A stretch of DNA of 64,000 nt from Paracoccus liaowanqingii (GTDB taxonomy: Bacteria > Pseudomonadota > Alphaproteobacteria > Rhodobacterales > Rhodobacteraceae): contig NZ_CP038439.1 of assembly GCF_004683865.2 (NCBI RefSeq), forward strand, positions 1,280,501-1,344,500, given 5' to 3'. This document shows positions 17,883-26,432 of the stretch, in pieces. A model generated the notes under the pieces. The model did no database searches and had not been told where the DNA came from. It saw nothing but the letters and a program-made list of their open reading frames with translations. Within the stretch, counting starts at the first letter, position 1. Every line of letters starts with the position of its first letter. The translations under genes were made by a program, and so were the position numbers.

Positions 17883-18486
17883 CGCAGCCCCTCCAGGATG
17901 ACCTCAAGGTTCCTACCATTGGCCGCGTGTGGTCAACGGTGAGGTTCATGGAGGAAGGGAACTTTGCGTGGGCAGAGCGTAAAATGGGTAAAACTGATGA
18001 GTAAAATAAAATTATATCAATAACTTATTTGGCACTTGCTCCGTGAGGATTTTCGCCTGATTGGTAAGACCAATGGTCAGGATCTGCCCGCGTGGGTCCA
18101 CCTTGTGGGTCGGGCAGGCCCACCCGGGACCAGAGAATCTTGCCGCGGAGAGAGGCTCTCCACCCGCACAAGCCTCGCTAAACACCATCACCTGACCATA
18201 CGTTATGCGACCGGCAGGGGCTTCCTGCACCGAGTGCTCCTCGCAGCAGCTTGCGGTCGTGAGAGCTGAGGGGCACACCCGCGATGACACATGCACCGTC
18301 GTGACACATGCTCCGTCGTCGCGACATTGACCTCTGCCAGCCTCATGTCCTATCCCGTCCCCACCCGAAGAGGAGTGCCGCGATGGATCGACGTCACCGG
18401 TCATCCGGCTTCCCGCTTTAGGGCGGGCCCGCGCGTCGGGCGCAAGACGCCCCGCATGTATCGAACGCTGACCTGAGGGAGCGTCC
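17883..18486. other. intergenic control region between the GntR-TRAP operon and the SDR gene
   Basis: About 600 bases between two divergent starts. The segment 17990-18040 is AT-rich and could hold promoters. A FadR-type palindrome is at 18060-18074. The part from 18090 to 18470 contains short GC-rich inverted repeats but no supported gene. Confidence 0.4.
18060..18074. promoter_or_regulatory. putative GntR/FadR-type operator
   Basis: A perfect 15-base inverted repeat ATTGGTAAGACCAAT (6-base arms around AAG). It contains TGGTAAGACCA, matching the FadR-subfamily consensus T-N-G-T-N3-A-C-N-A. It lies between the GntR gene and the divergent SDR gene. That the local GntR protein binds it is inferred. 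Confidence 0.5.
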
Positions 18487-19281
18487 ATGACCAGACTGCA
18501 GACCAAGATCGCCCTCGTGACCGGAGGGGCCCGGGGCATCGGCGCCGCCATCGCCACGGCCTTCCGGGAAGAGGGCGCCGCGGTGATCCTGACCGACATC
18601 GACGCGCAGACCGGCCAGCGAACGGCCGACGGGATCGGCGCCACCTTCGCCCGGCTCGACGTGGCCTCCGAAGCCAATTGGGAGGCGGTGGCGCGGCGGT
18701 TCCCCAGTCTCGACGTCCTGGTGAACAACGCGGGCATCACCGGGTTCGAGGGACCGTTCGACGGGCCGCCGCCCGCGCATGATCCGGAAAACGCCTCCCT
18801 CGGCGACTGGCGCGCCGTTCATGCGGTGAACACGGACGGCACGTTCCTTGGCTGCCGTCATGCGATCCGCGCCATGCGGGCGAAGGGTGCGGGAAGCATC
18901 ATCAACATCTCGTCGCGCTCGGGGCTGGTCGGCATCCCGATGGCCGCGGCCTATGCCGCATCGAAGGCCGCGATCCGCAACCATACCAAGTCCGTGGCCC
19001 TCTATTGCGCGGGGCAGGGCCTGGCGATCCGCTGCAACTCGATCCATCCGGCGGCGATCATGACCCCGATGTGGGAGCCGATGCTGGGCAACGGGCCGGA
19101 TCGGGCCGCGCGCGAGGCCGCCATGGTCGCCGACACGCCGATGCGGCGGTTCGGCAGGGCCGAGGAGGTCGCCGCCCTGGCCGTCATGCTCGCATCCGAC
19201 GAGGCGGCCTACATGACCGGCGCGGAACTGACGATCGACGGCGGGATTCTGGCCGGATCGGCTGCGACACCGGGAGGATGA
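18487..19281 (+). CDS. short-chain dehydrogenase/reductase
   Basis: A classical SDR of 264 residues: NAD(P)-binding [10 protein letters not shown] at residues about 13-22, an Asp-Ile-Asp at the end of strand 2 favouring NAD, NNAGITG, catalytic Ser in INISSRSGL, and Tyr/Lys in YAASKAA. C-terminal [14 protein letters not shown] is typical. The substrate is unknown; many such SDRs oxidise sugars or hydroxysteroids. It is divergent from the GntR-TRAP operon and may share its regulation, which would make it a candidate dehydrogenase for the compound imported by that transporter. Confidence 0.9.
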   Translation: MTRLQTKIALVTGGARGIGAAIATAFREEGAAVILTDIDAQTGQRTADGIGATFARLDVASEANWEAVARRFPSLDVLVNNAGITGFEGPFDGPPPAHDPENASLGDWRAVHAVNTDGTFLGCRHAIRAMRAKGAGSIINISSRSGLVGIPMAAAYAASKAAIRNHTKSVALYCAGQGLAIRCNSIHPAAIMTPMWEPMLGNGPDRAAREAAMVADTPMRRFGRAEEVAALAVMLASDEAAYMTGAELTIDGGILAGSAATPGG

Positions 19282-19493
19282 TGTGATCGGGAGAGGCGCC
19301 TGCAGGCATCCTCCCCTTCCGCAGCTGCATCGCAGCTTCGACCGTGGCGACGGAAGGACTCATGTCGACGGGCGTCCAGCATCGCTGCCACCGTGCGGCA
19401 AGGGGCGCCGCGCGAGGCATGACGACCGGTCCGGGGACGTGGGGCCGCCGCAGGTGATCATGCCTGACGGGCGACCACAGGGTGATGTGGCTG

Positions 19494-19772
19494 TCAGCGA
19501 TGCGCCAGATATTCGGCTGACACGTAGCCCGATACACTCGGCCTGTCGGCCAGCAGGACCCGGCACCAGACCCTGCCGTCATTCGTCACGCAATTCTGGC
19601 GGATGAGGCGCGTTCCGTCCGGCAGGCCGATGATGATGCCGTGATCGAAGCCGGGGCCTTCGCGAAGCTTCAGAAGATCGTCGGGCCCGGCGCCCCTGAC
19701 CACGGCACCCGATCCGACCGCGCATCCGCCGGCGATCATGAGAGCGAGAAGAGCAGCGATATGAGTGCGCAT
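19494..19772 (-). CDS. SH3-domain lipoprotein
   Basis: About 92 residues. A signal sequence RTHIAALLALMIAGGC ends in a plausible lipobox cysteine, followed by a bacterial SH3-type domain: LLKLREGPGFDHGIIIGLPDGTRL, then CVTNDGRVWCRVLL with two Cys, and GYVSAEYLAHR. Such domains bind peptidoglycan or partner proteins in the periplasm. The start at 19772 has AAGG about 7 bases upstream. A related SH3 domain lies inside the protein encoded at 29768-30754. It is probably monocistronic, an envelope location being inferred. Confidence 0.75.
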   Translation of the reverse strand: MRTHIAALLALMIAGGCAVGSGAVVRGAGPDDLLKLREGPGFDHGIIIGLPDGTRLIRQNCVTNDGRVWCRVLLADRPSVSGYVSAEYLAHR

Positions 19773-20062
19773 CATCCAACCTTGCATCGTTTTGCCGTTC
19801 CTACGGCACCATGACGATAGATGACAGCAGGTAGGTGCCAAAAGCCAATAGGGGACTGGCGAGAAATGCCGTCGCAGGTCCGTTCAGCCTCACGGAACGA
19901 CGATCCTGCTCAGGATCCAATGCTTGCCTGTTGGACTGGCGGTCGCCATGCGATGTTCCTCGGGCGTCTCGTTTCTTCCAGAGCTGTGCCGCCGCCGTTC
20001 CCGACCATGACGTGCAACCCCCCGCTTCGGCCCGGCCAGGTATGCCCAAGCTCGGTTCCCGG

Positions 20063-21415
20063 TCAGTTCCGTGCCGAACCCCCCGGCACAGCGGCAGGAA
20101 GATCCTGCGCCGGCGCGGTCGGACAGGCAGGCGGCGCGGTCAGCAGCCCTGCGCCGAAGATCGGATCGCGTCCCGGCGCGCCCAGATCGTCGGCGCTGCC
20201 GGTGATCCGTGCCATCAGGTCGGCCGAGGACAGCCCCGGCTCGGCCTGCAGCCAGAGCGCGGCCGCGGCCGTCGCGAAGGGGGCGGCATACGACGTCCCG
20301 GTCTTGGTCCGCGCGCCCCGGATCGAGGCCGCGGTCCAGACCTCGACCCCCGGCGCCGACAGGTCGATATGCGCGCCGCGACCGGCCCGGCGATAGACCT
20401 GCTTGCGCCGGTCGACCGCCGTGACCGCCAGCACGCTGTCATAGGCGGCGGGATAGGCCGGGGCCGCGCGGGGCCCCAGATTGCCCGCCGCCGCGACGAC
20501 CAGAATGTCCTGCAGGGCAAGCGCCTCGATCTGGCGGGCCAGCTCGTCGTTCGGCGGGCCGGCCAGGGACAGGTTGATCAGCCGCAGGTCCTGGGCGCCC
20601 AGCCAGTCCAGGGCCGCGATCAGGGTTAAGGCATCGCTGCGCTGATCCTCTCCGGCCCGGACAAAGGCATCGACGGCGACCAGCTCGGCCCCGGGCACCA
20701 GTCCGGGGCTGCGGCTGCCGGGCGCACCGACCAGCAGGGCGGCGACGGCCGTCCCGTGCAGCGCGTCCGAGGGCGCCGCCGACGTCGTTGCGGGATCCAG
20801 GCTGTGCAGCTGCAGTCGCGCACCCGCGAAGGTCTCGTGCCCGGCATTCACGCCGGTGTCGACCATGCCGATCCGGGGAAGATCCCCGCAGCCGGAGGGT
20901 GCCTGCCAGCCGATGACCTGCCGCGCCAGGCAGAGGCCGCCGGGGCACGAGTCCGCGACGGGCACGGCGGCCTCTTCGGTGCGATAGTAATGGTTGAAGT
21001 CCGCGCGTGCCGCCGTGGCGCGGGCGCGCACGACATCCCGGGCGTCCTCCAGCGACAGGCGCGCGGGCTTGCGCAGCCGCTGCAGACTGCCGCCCTGCGC
21101 CAGATCGCGCCGGTCGATCTGTTCGAACCCCTCGCTCAGAAGCTGGGCCAGATCGGCCTGGGACAGGCCACGCACGATGATCTCGTCCGGGGCGCGCTGC
21201 GGAAGGGGCGCAGGGGCCGCCTGGCGGGGCTCTGCGCGCGCAGGGCGATCGTCGTCATCATCTTCATCGTCGTCGTCATCGTCGTCGTCGCGGTCATCGT
21301 CATCGTCATCGTCAGCCAGGGCCTGCGACAGGATCGTCAGGCCATCGGGTGACATCCTGGGCTGAAGGGTCGTCAGCAGTGACGTCAGCAGCATCAGCAG
21401 GACAAATCTGGACAT
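20063..21415 (-). CDS. secreted subtilisin-like serine protease (S8) with Asp-rich tract
   Basis: A 450-residue protein. A signal-like N-terminus (MSRFVLLMLLTSLLTTL) is followed by 22 residues (35-56) that are Asp except for one Arg and one Glu, a Pro/Ala linker and a prodomain-like region to about residue 170. The S8 domain has the catalytic triad Asp186 (GMVDTGVN), His220 (LHGTAVAA) and Ser375 (GTSYAAPFATAA), with oxyanion Asn312 (AAAGNLG). GGAGG precedes the ATG at 21415; the much longer open frame upstream is antisense to the sigma and anti-sigma genes. It is divergent from the sigma gene and its promoter carries the motif shared with the RTX gene. Confidence 0.92.
   Translation of the reverse strand: MSRFVLLMLLTSLLTTLQPRMSPDGLTILSQALADDDDDDDRDDDDDDDDEDDDDDRPARAEPRQAAPAPLPQRAPDEIIVRGLSQADLAQLLSEGFEQIDRRDLAQGGSLQRLRKPARLSLEDARDVVRARATAARADFNHYYRTEEAAVPVADSCPGGLCLARQVIGWQAPSGCGDLPRIGMVDTGVNAGHETFAGARLQLHSLDPATTSAAPSDALHGTAVAALLVGAPGSRSPGLVPGAELVAVDAFVRAGEDQRSDALTLIAALDWLGAQDLRLINLSLAGPPNDELARQIEALALQDILVVAAAGNLGPRAAPAYPAAYDSVLAVTAVDRRKQVYRRAGRGAHIDLSAPGVEVWTAASIRGARTKTGTSYAAPFATAAAALWLQAEPGLSSADLMARITGSADDLGAPGRDPIFGAGLLTAPPACPTAPAQDLPAAVPGGSARN
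21248..21313. repeat. GAC/GAT codon repeat (Asp-rich tract)
   Basis: A 66-base trinucleotide tract that, read leftward, encodes seven Asp, one Arg, eight Asp, one Glu and five Asp in the protease. Simple repeats of this kind can change length by slippage in steps of one codon. Confidence 0.85.
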
Positions 21416-21447
21416 CGGGCGCCTCCGTACTTTCAGCTCTCTGGACA

Positions 21448-21474
21448 ATGACGGGCGAAGCTTCCAGATATTCC
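21448..21474 (-). promoter_or_regulatory. putative ECF-sigma promoter of the protease gene
   Basis: On the leftward strand GGAATA (21474-21469), a 15-base spacer, then CGTCAT (21453-21448). This fits the GGAAC/CGTC style of ECF promoters. It ends 32 bases before the protease ATG. The identical pair with identical spacing precedes the RTX gene. Confidence 0.65.
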
Positions 21475-21508
21475 GCGAAAGAATGCGGCAACGGCAAGGC
21501 GGATCGTC

Positions 21509-22000
21509 ATGGATGCAGCCTTCGGGGACGCTCTGGTCCGGCTTCTTCCCAATCTGCGCCGCTATGCCCTGTCCCTGGCGCGGCGGCCCGACCTGGCCGA
21601 GGATCTGGTCCAGATCACCGTCGAACGCGCCATCGCGCATGCCGGCACCCGCGATCCCGCGCAGCGGCTGGAACCGTGGCTGTTCCGCATCCTGCGCAAC
21701 GCCTTCATCGACATGACCCGCCGCCAGCGCAGCGAGGGCACGCGGGTGGATGTCACCGAGAACCCCGACATCCTGTCCACGGACGGCACGGCCGTGACCG
21801 AGGCCCGCCTGATGCTGCAGGCCACGCAGGCCGCCATGGGCCGGCTGCCCGCCGATCAGGCCGAGATCCTGACGCTGGTCTGCATCGAGGGGCTCAGCTA
21901 TGCCGAGGCGGCCGAGGTGCTGGGCCTGCCCAAGGGCACCATCATGAGCCGCCTGTCGCGGGCACGGCTGGCCCTGGCCGAGGCATTGGGAATAAAATGA
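21509..22000 (+). CDS. ECF-type RNA polymerase sigma factor
   Basis: A 163-residue sigma-70-family factor of the extracytoplasmic-function type. Region 2: LRRYALSLARRPDLAEDLVQITVERAI and RLEPWLFRILRNAFID (about residues 16-75); region 4: MGRLPADQAEILTLVCIEGLSYAEAAEVLGLPKGTIMSRLSRAR (about 110-155). Regions 1 and 3 are missing, as is normal for ECF factors. It directs polymerase to a small regulon. It is followed after 48 bases by an anti-sigma gene and is divergent from the protease, so all three probably form one regulatory unit. GGCAAGGCGG upstream is a weak ribosome site. Confidence 0.92.
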   Translation: MDAAFGDALVRLLPNLRRYALSLARRPDLAEDLVQITVERAIAHAGTRDPAQRLEPWLFRILRNAFIDMTRRQRSEGTRVDVTENPDILSTDGTAVTEARLMLQATQAAMGRLPADQAEILTLVCIEGLSYAEAAEVLGLPKGTIMSRLSRARLALAEALGIK

Positions 22001-22015
22001 CGCCGGGCGCGTAGC
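21989..22015 (+). promoter_or_regulatory. possible third copy of the ECF promoter motif, upstream of the anti-sigma gene
   Basis: GGAATA at 21989-21994, a 15-base spacer, then CGTAGC at 22010-22015. The -35 part and spacing equal those at the protease and RTX genes; the -10 part keeps only CGT. It overlaps the end of the sigma gene and could give the anti-sigma gene its own promoter for feedback. A chance match is not excluded. Confidence 0.35.
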
Positions 22016-22048
22016 CTCTCCGGATCGCGGTGACAAGGAACCTGTGAC

Positions 22049-22744
22049 GTGAGCATCGACGACATCACCCTGATGGCCCTGGCCGACGGCGAGTTGGACG
22101 CCGCCGAGGCGCGGGCGCTGCAGGCACGCATCGCCGCCGACCCGCAGGCGCAGGCGCGACTGGCTCAGTTCCGCCTGACCCGCGCGCACCTGGCAGCGCT
22201 GGCGGAGGACGCCTCCGCGCATCCGGGCGATGCGGACCTGACCGCGCGCATCCGTGCCGCCGGCATCGCGGCGCACCCGCCCTCGGGCAGGCCGATCCCG
22301 CGCCCCGCCGCGAACCGCAACCGCGCGCCTTGGGCCGCGCTGGCCGCGGGCTTGGCGGTCCTGGGGATTGCGATCGGATGGTGGCTGCCCGGGGGCAATT
22401 CCGGCTCGGACGGGCTGCAGGAGGTGCTGGCCCGGGTGCCCGCAGGCGAAGGCGCCATGCTGGAGGACGGCACCGACGTCACGGTGATCGCCAGCTTCCG
22501 CACCGGGACGGGCCAGCTCTGCCGCGAGATCGAGACGGCAGGGGATGGCCGTGCCCGGCTGGCCATCCTGTGCCGCGACGACGCATCGGAAGCGTTCGAG
22601 GAACGCTTCGCGCTCGATCTGACGACCGCCGAAGGGTATCAGCCGGCCTCGGGCGAACTGGAGGGGCTTGACGCCTTTCTGGCCGGCATCGGCGCCGGCG
22701 ATCCCCTGTCCCCCGCCGACGAGGCCGAGGCCCTCGCCCCCTGA
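22049..22744 (+). CDS. membrane anti-sigma factor
   Basis: A 231-residue protein starting at a GTG with AAGGAA upstream. The N-terminal cytoplasmic domain (ITLMALADGELDAAEARALQARIAADPQAQARLAQFR) has the LADGEL motif of RskA/ChrR-like anti-sigma factors but no zinc-binding HxxxCxxC. One membrane helix follows (AALAAGLAVLGIAIGWWL, residues about 106-123), then a periplasmic domain of about 100 residues with two Cys. It presumably holds the upstream ECF sigma factor at the membrane until an envelope signal releases it. Confidence 0.87.
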   Translation: MSIDDITLMALADGELDAAEARALQARIAADPQAQARLAQFRLTRAHLAALAEDASAHPGDADLTARIRAAGIAAHPPSGRPIPRPAANRNRAPWAALAAGLAVLGIAIGWWLPGGNSGSDGLQEVLARVPAGEGAMLEDGTDVTVIASFRTGTGQLCREIETAGDGRARLAILCRDDASEAFEERFALDLTTAEGYQPASGELEGLDAFLAGIGAGDPLSPADEAEALAP

Positions 22745-22822
22745 TCCCGCCATTGCGGCGCGATCGTCCTGCCCCCCGCCCGGATGCTGCTGTCACCGAC
22801 ACGAAAAAAAGCGCGGGCCTTG

Positions 22823-22849
22823 GGAATAATCCCTCAGGTCGCGCGTCAT
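22823..22849 (+). promoter_or_regulatory. putative ECF-sigma promoter of the RTX gene
   Basis: GGAATA (22823-22828), 15-base spacer, CGTCAT (22844-22849), identical in both boxes and spacing to the motif in front of the divergent protease gene. It lies 110 bases before the RTX start codon and just after the anti-sigma gene, so the RTX gene is likely a separate transcript of the sigma factor. Confidence 0.65.
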
Positions 22850-22958
22850 CGGGGGGACAGGCAAGCCGGCGGCGCCCCTGTCGAGGCCTGCAGGGATCGG
22901 CGTCGACCTGCAGTGATGACGGCAGGACGCATCACATATCCATCGAGGAGACCTCATC

Positions 22959-23696
22959 ATGGCACGACTTTTCGGCAATGACGACGACAACCGGCTGAAC
23001 GGCACACGTGTCGCGGACCTCATCTACGGGCGCTCGGGCGACGACCGCATCCAGGGCTTTTCGGGCAACGACACGCTGAACGGCGGCGAGGGCAACGACC
23101 TGATCTGGGCGGGGCTGGGCAACAACCTGGTCGATGGCGGCGAGGGCAATGACCGCATCTGGGCCGGCCGCGGCAGCGATCGCATCCAGGCGGGCGAGGG
23201 CAACGACACCGTCTCGGCGGGCGACGGCAACAACCGCATCTTCGGCGGCGAAGGCGACGATCTTCTGAAGGCCGGCAACGGCCGCGACACCATCTCGGGC
23301 GGGGACGGAAACGACCGGATCGGCTCGGGCGGCGGCAACGACATCCTGTCCGGCGGCGAGGGCGACGACAGGATGGTGGCCGGGGCCGGCAATGACCGCC
23401 TGATTGCCGGCGAGGGCAACGACACGCTGAACGGCGGCTCCGGCAACGACCTGATGACCGGCGGCGAGGGGGCGGACCGCTTCGTCTTCACCGGCGGGCG
23501 GGACCGGATCACCGATTTCGAGAACGGCGACGACGAGATCGACCTGTCCGCCTTCGCGCGCATCTCGGGCTTCGGCGCGATCCGCGACGCGGCCAGCCAG
23601 CAGGGCACGGATGTGGTCATCACCCTGGGCGCCAGCCGTCTGGTCATCGACGATGTCCGGCTGTCCCAGATGAGCGCCGACGACTTCATCTGGTGA
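22959..23696 (+). CDS. RTX-type calcium-binding protein
   Basis: A 245-residue protein made almost entirely of RTX nonapeptides (GGEGNDxIx type) from residue about 10 to 175, then a C-terminal beta region (ADRFVFTGGRDRITDFENGDDEIDLSAF) typical of the peptidase-M10/serralysin-like C-terminus. There is no Sec signal; RTX proteins use a C-terminal signal and a type I secretion system, whose genes are not in this window. It binds Ca2+ outside the cell. There is no catalytic domain, so it may be a surface or matrix component. Several glycines in the repeats are replaced by Asn/Arg. GAGGAG precedes the ATG. Confidence 0.9.
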   Translation: MARLFGNDDDNRLNGTRVADLIYGRSGDDRIQGFSGNDTLNGGEGNDLIWAGLGNNLVDGGEGNDRIWAGRGSDRIQAGEGNDTVSAGDGNNRIFGGEGDDLLKAGNGRDTISGGDGNDRIGSGGGNDILSGGEGDDRMVAGAGNDRLIAGEGNDTLNGGSGNDLMTGGEGADRFVFTGGRDRITDFENGDDEIDLSAFARISGFGAIRDAASQQGTDVVITLGASRLVIDDVRLSQMSADDFIW

Positions 23697-24000
23697 GGCA
23701 ATAGGCTGCTTGCGGGGCCGGCCACCTGCAGACCGGCCTCGCGCATGGCCGCCGGCGGCGCGCTCCCTTCGGACCTTTCAGGCAGGACCGCGCAACGATG
23801 GCCCCATTGAGGGAGGACGGCGCGCATCTGGTCCTGAACACTCTGGCGGGACGCGCGCAACTTCCTTCCTGGCAGGAATGCGGTCGGGAGGTGCCGGAGC
23901 AGGAACCTTGTCCGCTCCAGGTTTATGGCAGCTGCAAAGCCACATAAGGTCCCTATCGCGGAGGCGACGCCTGCGCAGGAACGCGTGAAGGGGCAGCACC
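23697..24000. other. intergenic region, no gene seen
   Basis: About 300 bases between the RTX gene and the split phosphatase gene. It holds only frames antisense or out of frame, without ribosome sites. GGGGCAGCACC just before 24001 is a weak ribosome site for the next gene. Confidence 0.4.
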
Positions 24001-24866
24001 ATGGGCACGAGAGCCGACCGCATTCGCAAGGCGGCTGCCGTCATCACGCTGACGGCTCTGTCCACGGTCGCGACTGCCTCACTTCTGCCCTTGGCCAGGA
24101 CGAACGCGTGGTGGGTCCGCTTCCTGGATTTCCCGCGATGGCAGTTCAGCGTCGCCCTGATCGGTCTGCTGCTTGTTTTCCTGCTGCTGGCCCGACGGAC
24201 CGGCTGGATCCAGCGGGCGGTCATCCTCGGCGCGATGGCGGGCCTGGGCCATCACGGTTACAAGCTTCTGCCCTATTCGGGGCTGGCCGAACCTGCCGCG
24301 TCCCTCGAACCCGACTGCGCGGGAGGTCAGTCGCTGCGCATCATGAGCGCCAACGTCAAGCGCCGCAACGAAACCACGGCGCCGTTTCTGGCGCAGGTCG
24401 CCGCCGTGGATCCCGACCTGCTTCTGGTGATGGAGACAGACGCGTGGTGGGACGGGCAGTTGACGACATTGGCCGCCAAGTATCCCCATCGGGTCCAGAA
24501 CATTCCCGAGGATGACGCCTTCTACGGCATGCATTTCCTGTCCAAGCACAGGCTAATCTCGCCCGAGTTCAGGTTTCTGTTCGATGCTGACACGCCAACC
24601 TTGGTGACCCAGATCCAGCTGCCGGACGACCGGATCATCGACATCGTCGGACTGCATCCGCGTCCGCCACTGCCGTGGTCTCAGCCCACCACCATGCGGG
24701 ACGCGCATCTTCTGGCCGCCGCTCTGGTTGCGCGCCGGTCGGAAACGGCAACCATCCTGACCGGGGATTTCAACGCCGTCCCGTGGGAGCGCGTGACCCG
24801 CCGCGCCATCCGCCTCGGCGGTCTGGTCGACCCCCGCGTCGGGCGCGGCCTTCATCCGACCTATGA

Positions 24867-26024
24867 TACCAACGGCCCTAAGCACTGACCCCTTTTGCGT
24901 ATTCACGCGTGGCAATCGATCGGACGCGCTCGGGGTCGTTTGCGAAGGCGTTCCATGCGCTGCAGCATCGGTCGACAATGTCTGCGTAGGTGTCAAAGAC
25001 GGTGATGGCGAGGCAGTTTGCGCGCAGATAGGCCCAGATGTTCTCAACCGGATTCAGCTCTGGCGCATAGGGCGGAAGCGTCACGATGGTGATGTTGTCG
25101 GGGATGCGCAGAGCGCTGGAGTTATGCCAGCCGGCGCCGTCCATCACGAGCACGGCATGGGCGCCCGACGCGACGGTTTTCGCGATTTCAGCGAGATGAG
25201 CGTTCATGGCCGAGGTATCGGCACGTGGCATGACAAGTGCCGCGGTCGTGGCGCGCGATGGACAGACGGCGCCGAAGATATAGGCCCATTTGTAGCGGGT
25301 GTCGCGCGGCGCACGAGGCCGGGTTCCGCACTCGGCCCAGGTCCGGGTGAGCGTCCCCTGTTGACCTACGCGTGCTTCATCCTGAAACCACACCTCCAAT
25401 GGCTTCCCGTGCGCCGTCTCCGGCAGGGCGGCCTTTACCGTAGCGGCAAAGTTTTTTTAAATGCCTCCTGTGCCAACGGGTCGGATTTGGGGTGCTGTGG
25501 GCGCACTGAAAGGCGGCGGAAGCCAAGGGCTGCCAGCTGCTTGCCGACCGTCCGCTCGTGCATGACCACGCCGAAGCGATCTTCGATCTTGCGCTTGAGA
25601 TCGACGCAGCGCCAGCGGACCACCCCATCGGCCTCAAGGTCAGGCCCTTCACGGACCATCCGGGCAAGTTCCGCTTTCTGCTCAGAGTTCAGGAGCGGCG
25701 TCGGGCCTGCCCAATACCGGTTCGACAGACCGGTGATCCCCTCGGCGTTGTAGCGATGAACCCAATCGCGCAGGGTCTGCCGGTCCATGCCGCAGGCCTC
25801 CGCCGCCGTCTTGCGATCCGCGCCCTCCAGAACAAGAGCGATCGCCAAAATCCGCCGCACCGCTTTTGCATCCTTTGTGCGCGCCGCCGCCGCCCGAAGC
25901 TCACTTGTCGACATATCCGTTCGAGTGATCTCAATCGCCATCAGAACCTCCATCTCTTGATGGCAATGATTCAGATTTTCAGGTCGAAGGGAATCCCGTG
26001 AGTCAGAGCTTAGGGCTGTTGGTA
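24867..26024. mobile_element. IS630-type insertion sequence, copy 2
   Basis: Same length (1158 bases), orientation and ends as the copy at 2297-3454, with scattered base differences. Left end TACCAACGGCCCTAAGC; right end reversed TACCAACAGCCCTAAGC. It is flanked by the 3-base direct repeat TGA (24864-24866 and 26025-26027). It interrupts the EEP phosphatase gene. Confidence 0.95.
24878..25953 (-). CDS. IS630-family transposase (two frames joined by -1 frameshift), copy 2
   Basis: Same structure as copy 1: a first frame with the helix-turn-helix (25435-25953, 172 residues) and a second with the DDE core (24878 to about 25460), overlapping at seven A. All catalytic motifs are intact (WFQDEARVGQ, VLVMDGAGWH, ELNPVENIWAY). 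Residue differences from copy 1 are few and conservative, for example an Ala/Ser change before the second Asp motif. The open frame extends 5' into host DNA; the start at 25953 is set by equivalence with copy 1. Confidence 0.9.
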
Positions 26025-26250
26025 TGACACGGACAGCCGTCTGATGTCCTGGCCCCTGGATCACATCCTGTTCGAGCCCCGGTTCGCGCTGCAGGAGTTT
26101 CGGGTCTTGCCGGACTTCGGATCCGACCACCGCGCCGTGACGGCCACCTTGTGCCATCGCCCCGGCGAAAGACGGCCCGCGCCCGGGATACACCCGGATA
26201 ATCTTGCCGAAACCGAAGCCTCGTTGCGCGCAGCGGCATCCCTGGACTGA

Positions 26251-26432
26251 ACGCCCTCTGTCGTGGTCATCACCGTCGCGCGGTCATCGGTGCTCTGGTG
26301 ATGCGGAGGCCGTTGAGGTGGACGCCTGCGATTGAAGACTGACACCGACGCTGCAGTCTCGTCGCCGGGAGAGGTCGGATGGCTTTGGACAGACCCCCCA
26401 CATCCGGCGCGAGGCTTCTTATGCCTGGCATT
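26251..26432. other. intergenic spacer
   Basis: About 180 bases between the end of the split phosphatase gene and the IS5-type relic. No coding signal or regulatory motif is seen. Confidence 0.4.

Larger units (their letters stand above)
24001..26250 (+). pseudogene. endonuclease/exonuclease/phosphatase (EEP) family membrane protein, split by an IS
   Basis: Coding parts are 24001-24866 and 26028-26250. Removing the IS and one TGA copy restores one frame of 362 residues that passes smoothly from GRGLHPTYD to TDSRLMSWPLDHILFEPRF. The protein has three N-terminal membrane helices and a periplasmic EEP domain: LRIMSANVKRRN, LLVMETDAWW (metal Glu), IVGLHPRPP, TGDFNAVPWE (metal Asp/Asn) and the C-terminal FGSDHRAV (catalytic His). 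The catalytic His and Asp lie after the IS, so the truncated first part (295 residues) should be inactive. Relatives are YafD-like phosphodiesterases of unknown substrate. Confidence 0.9.

Noticed and set aside
21248..21313. Trinucleotide repeat as a non-coding microsatellite
   Set aside because: It lies in frame inside the protease gene and encodes the Asp-rich tract.
21416..22753. Very long leftward frame over the sigma and anti-sigma genes, continuous with the protease
   Set aside because: It is antisense to two well-supported genes; the protease has its own start with GGAGG and a signal peptide at 21415.
2297..26024. Composite transposon formed by the two IS630-type copies
   Set aside because: Each copy has its own target duplication (TAA and TGA); a composite would show one duplication outside the pair.
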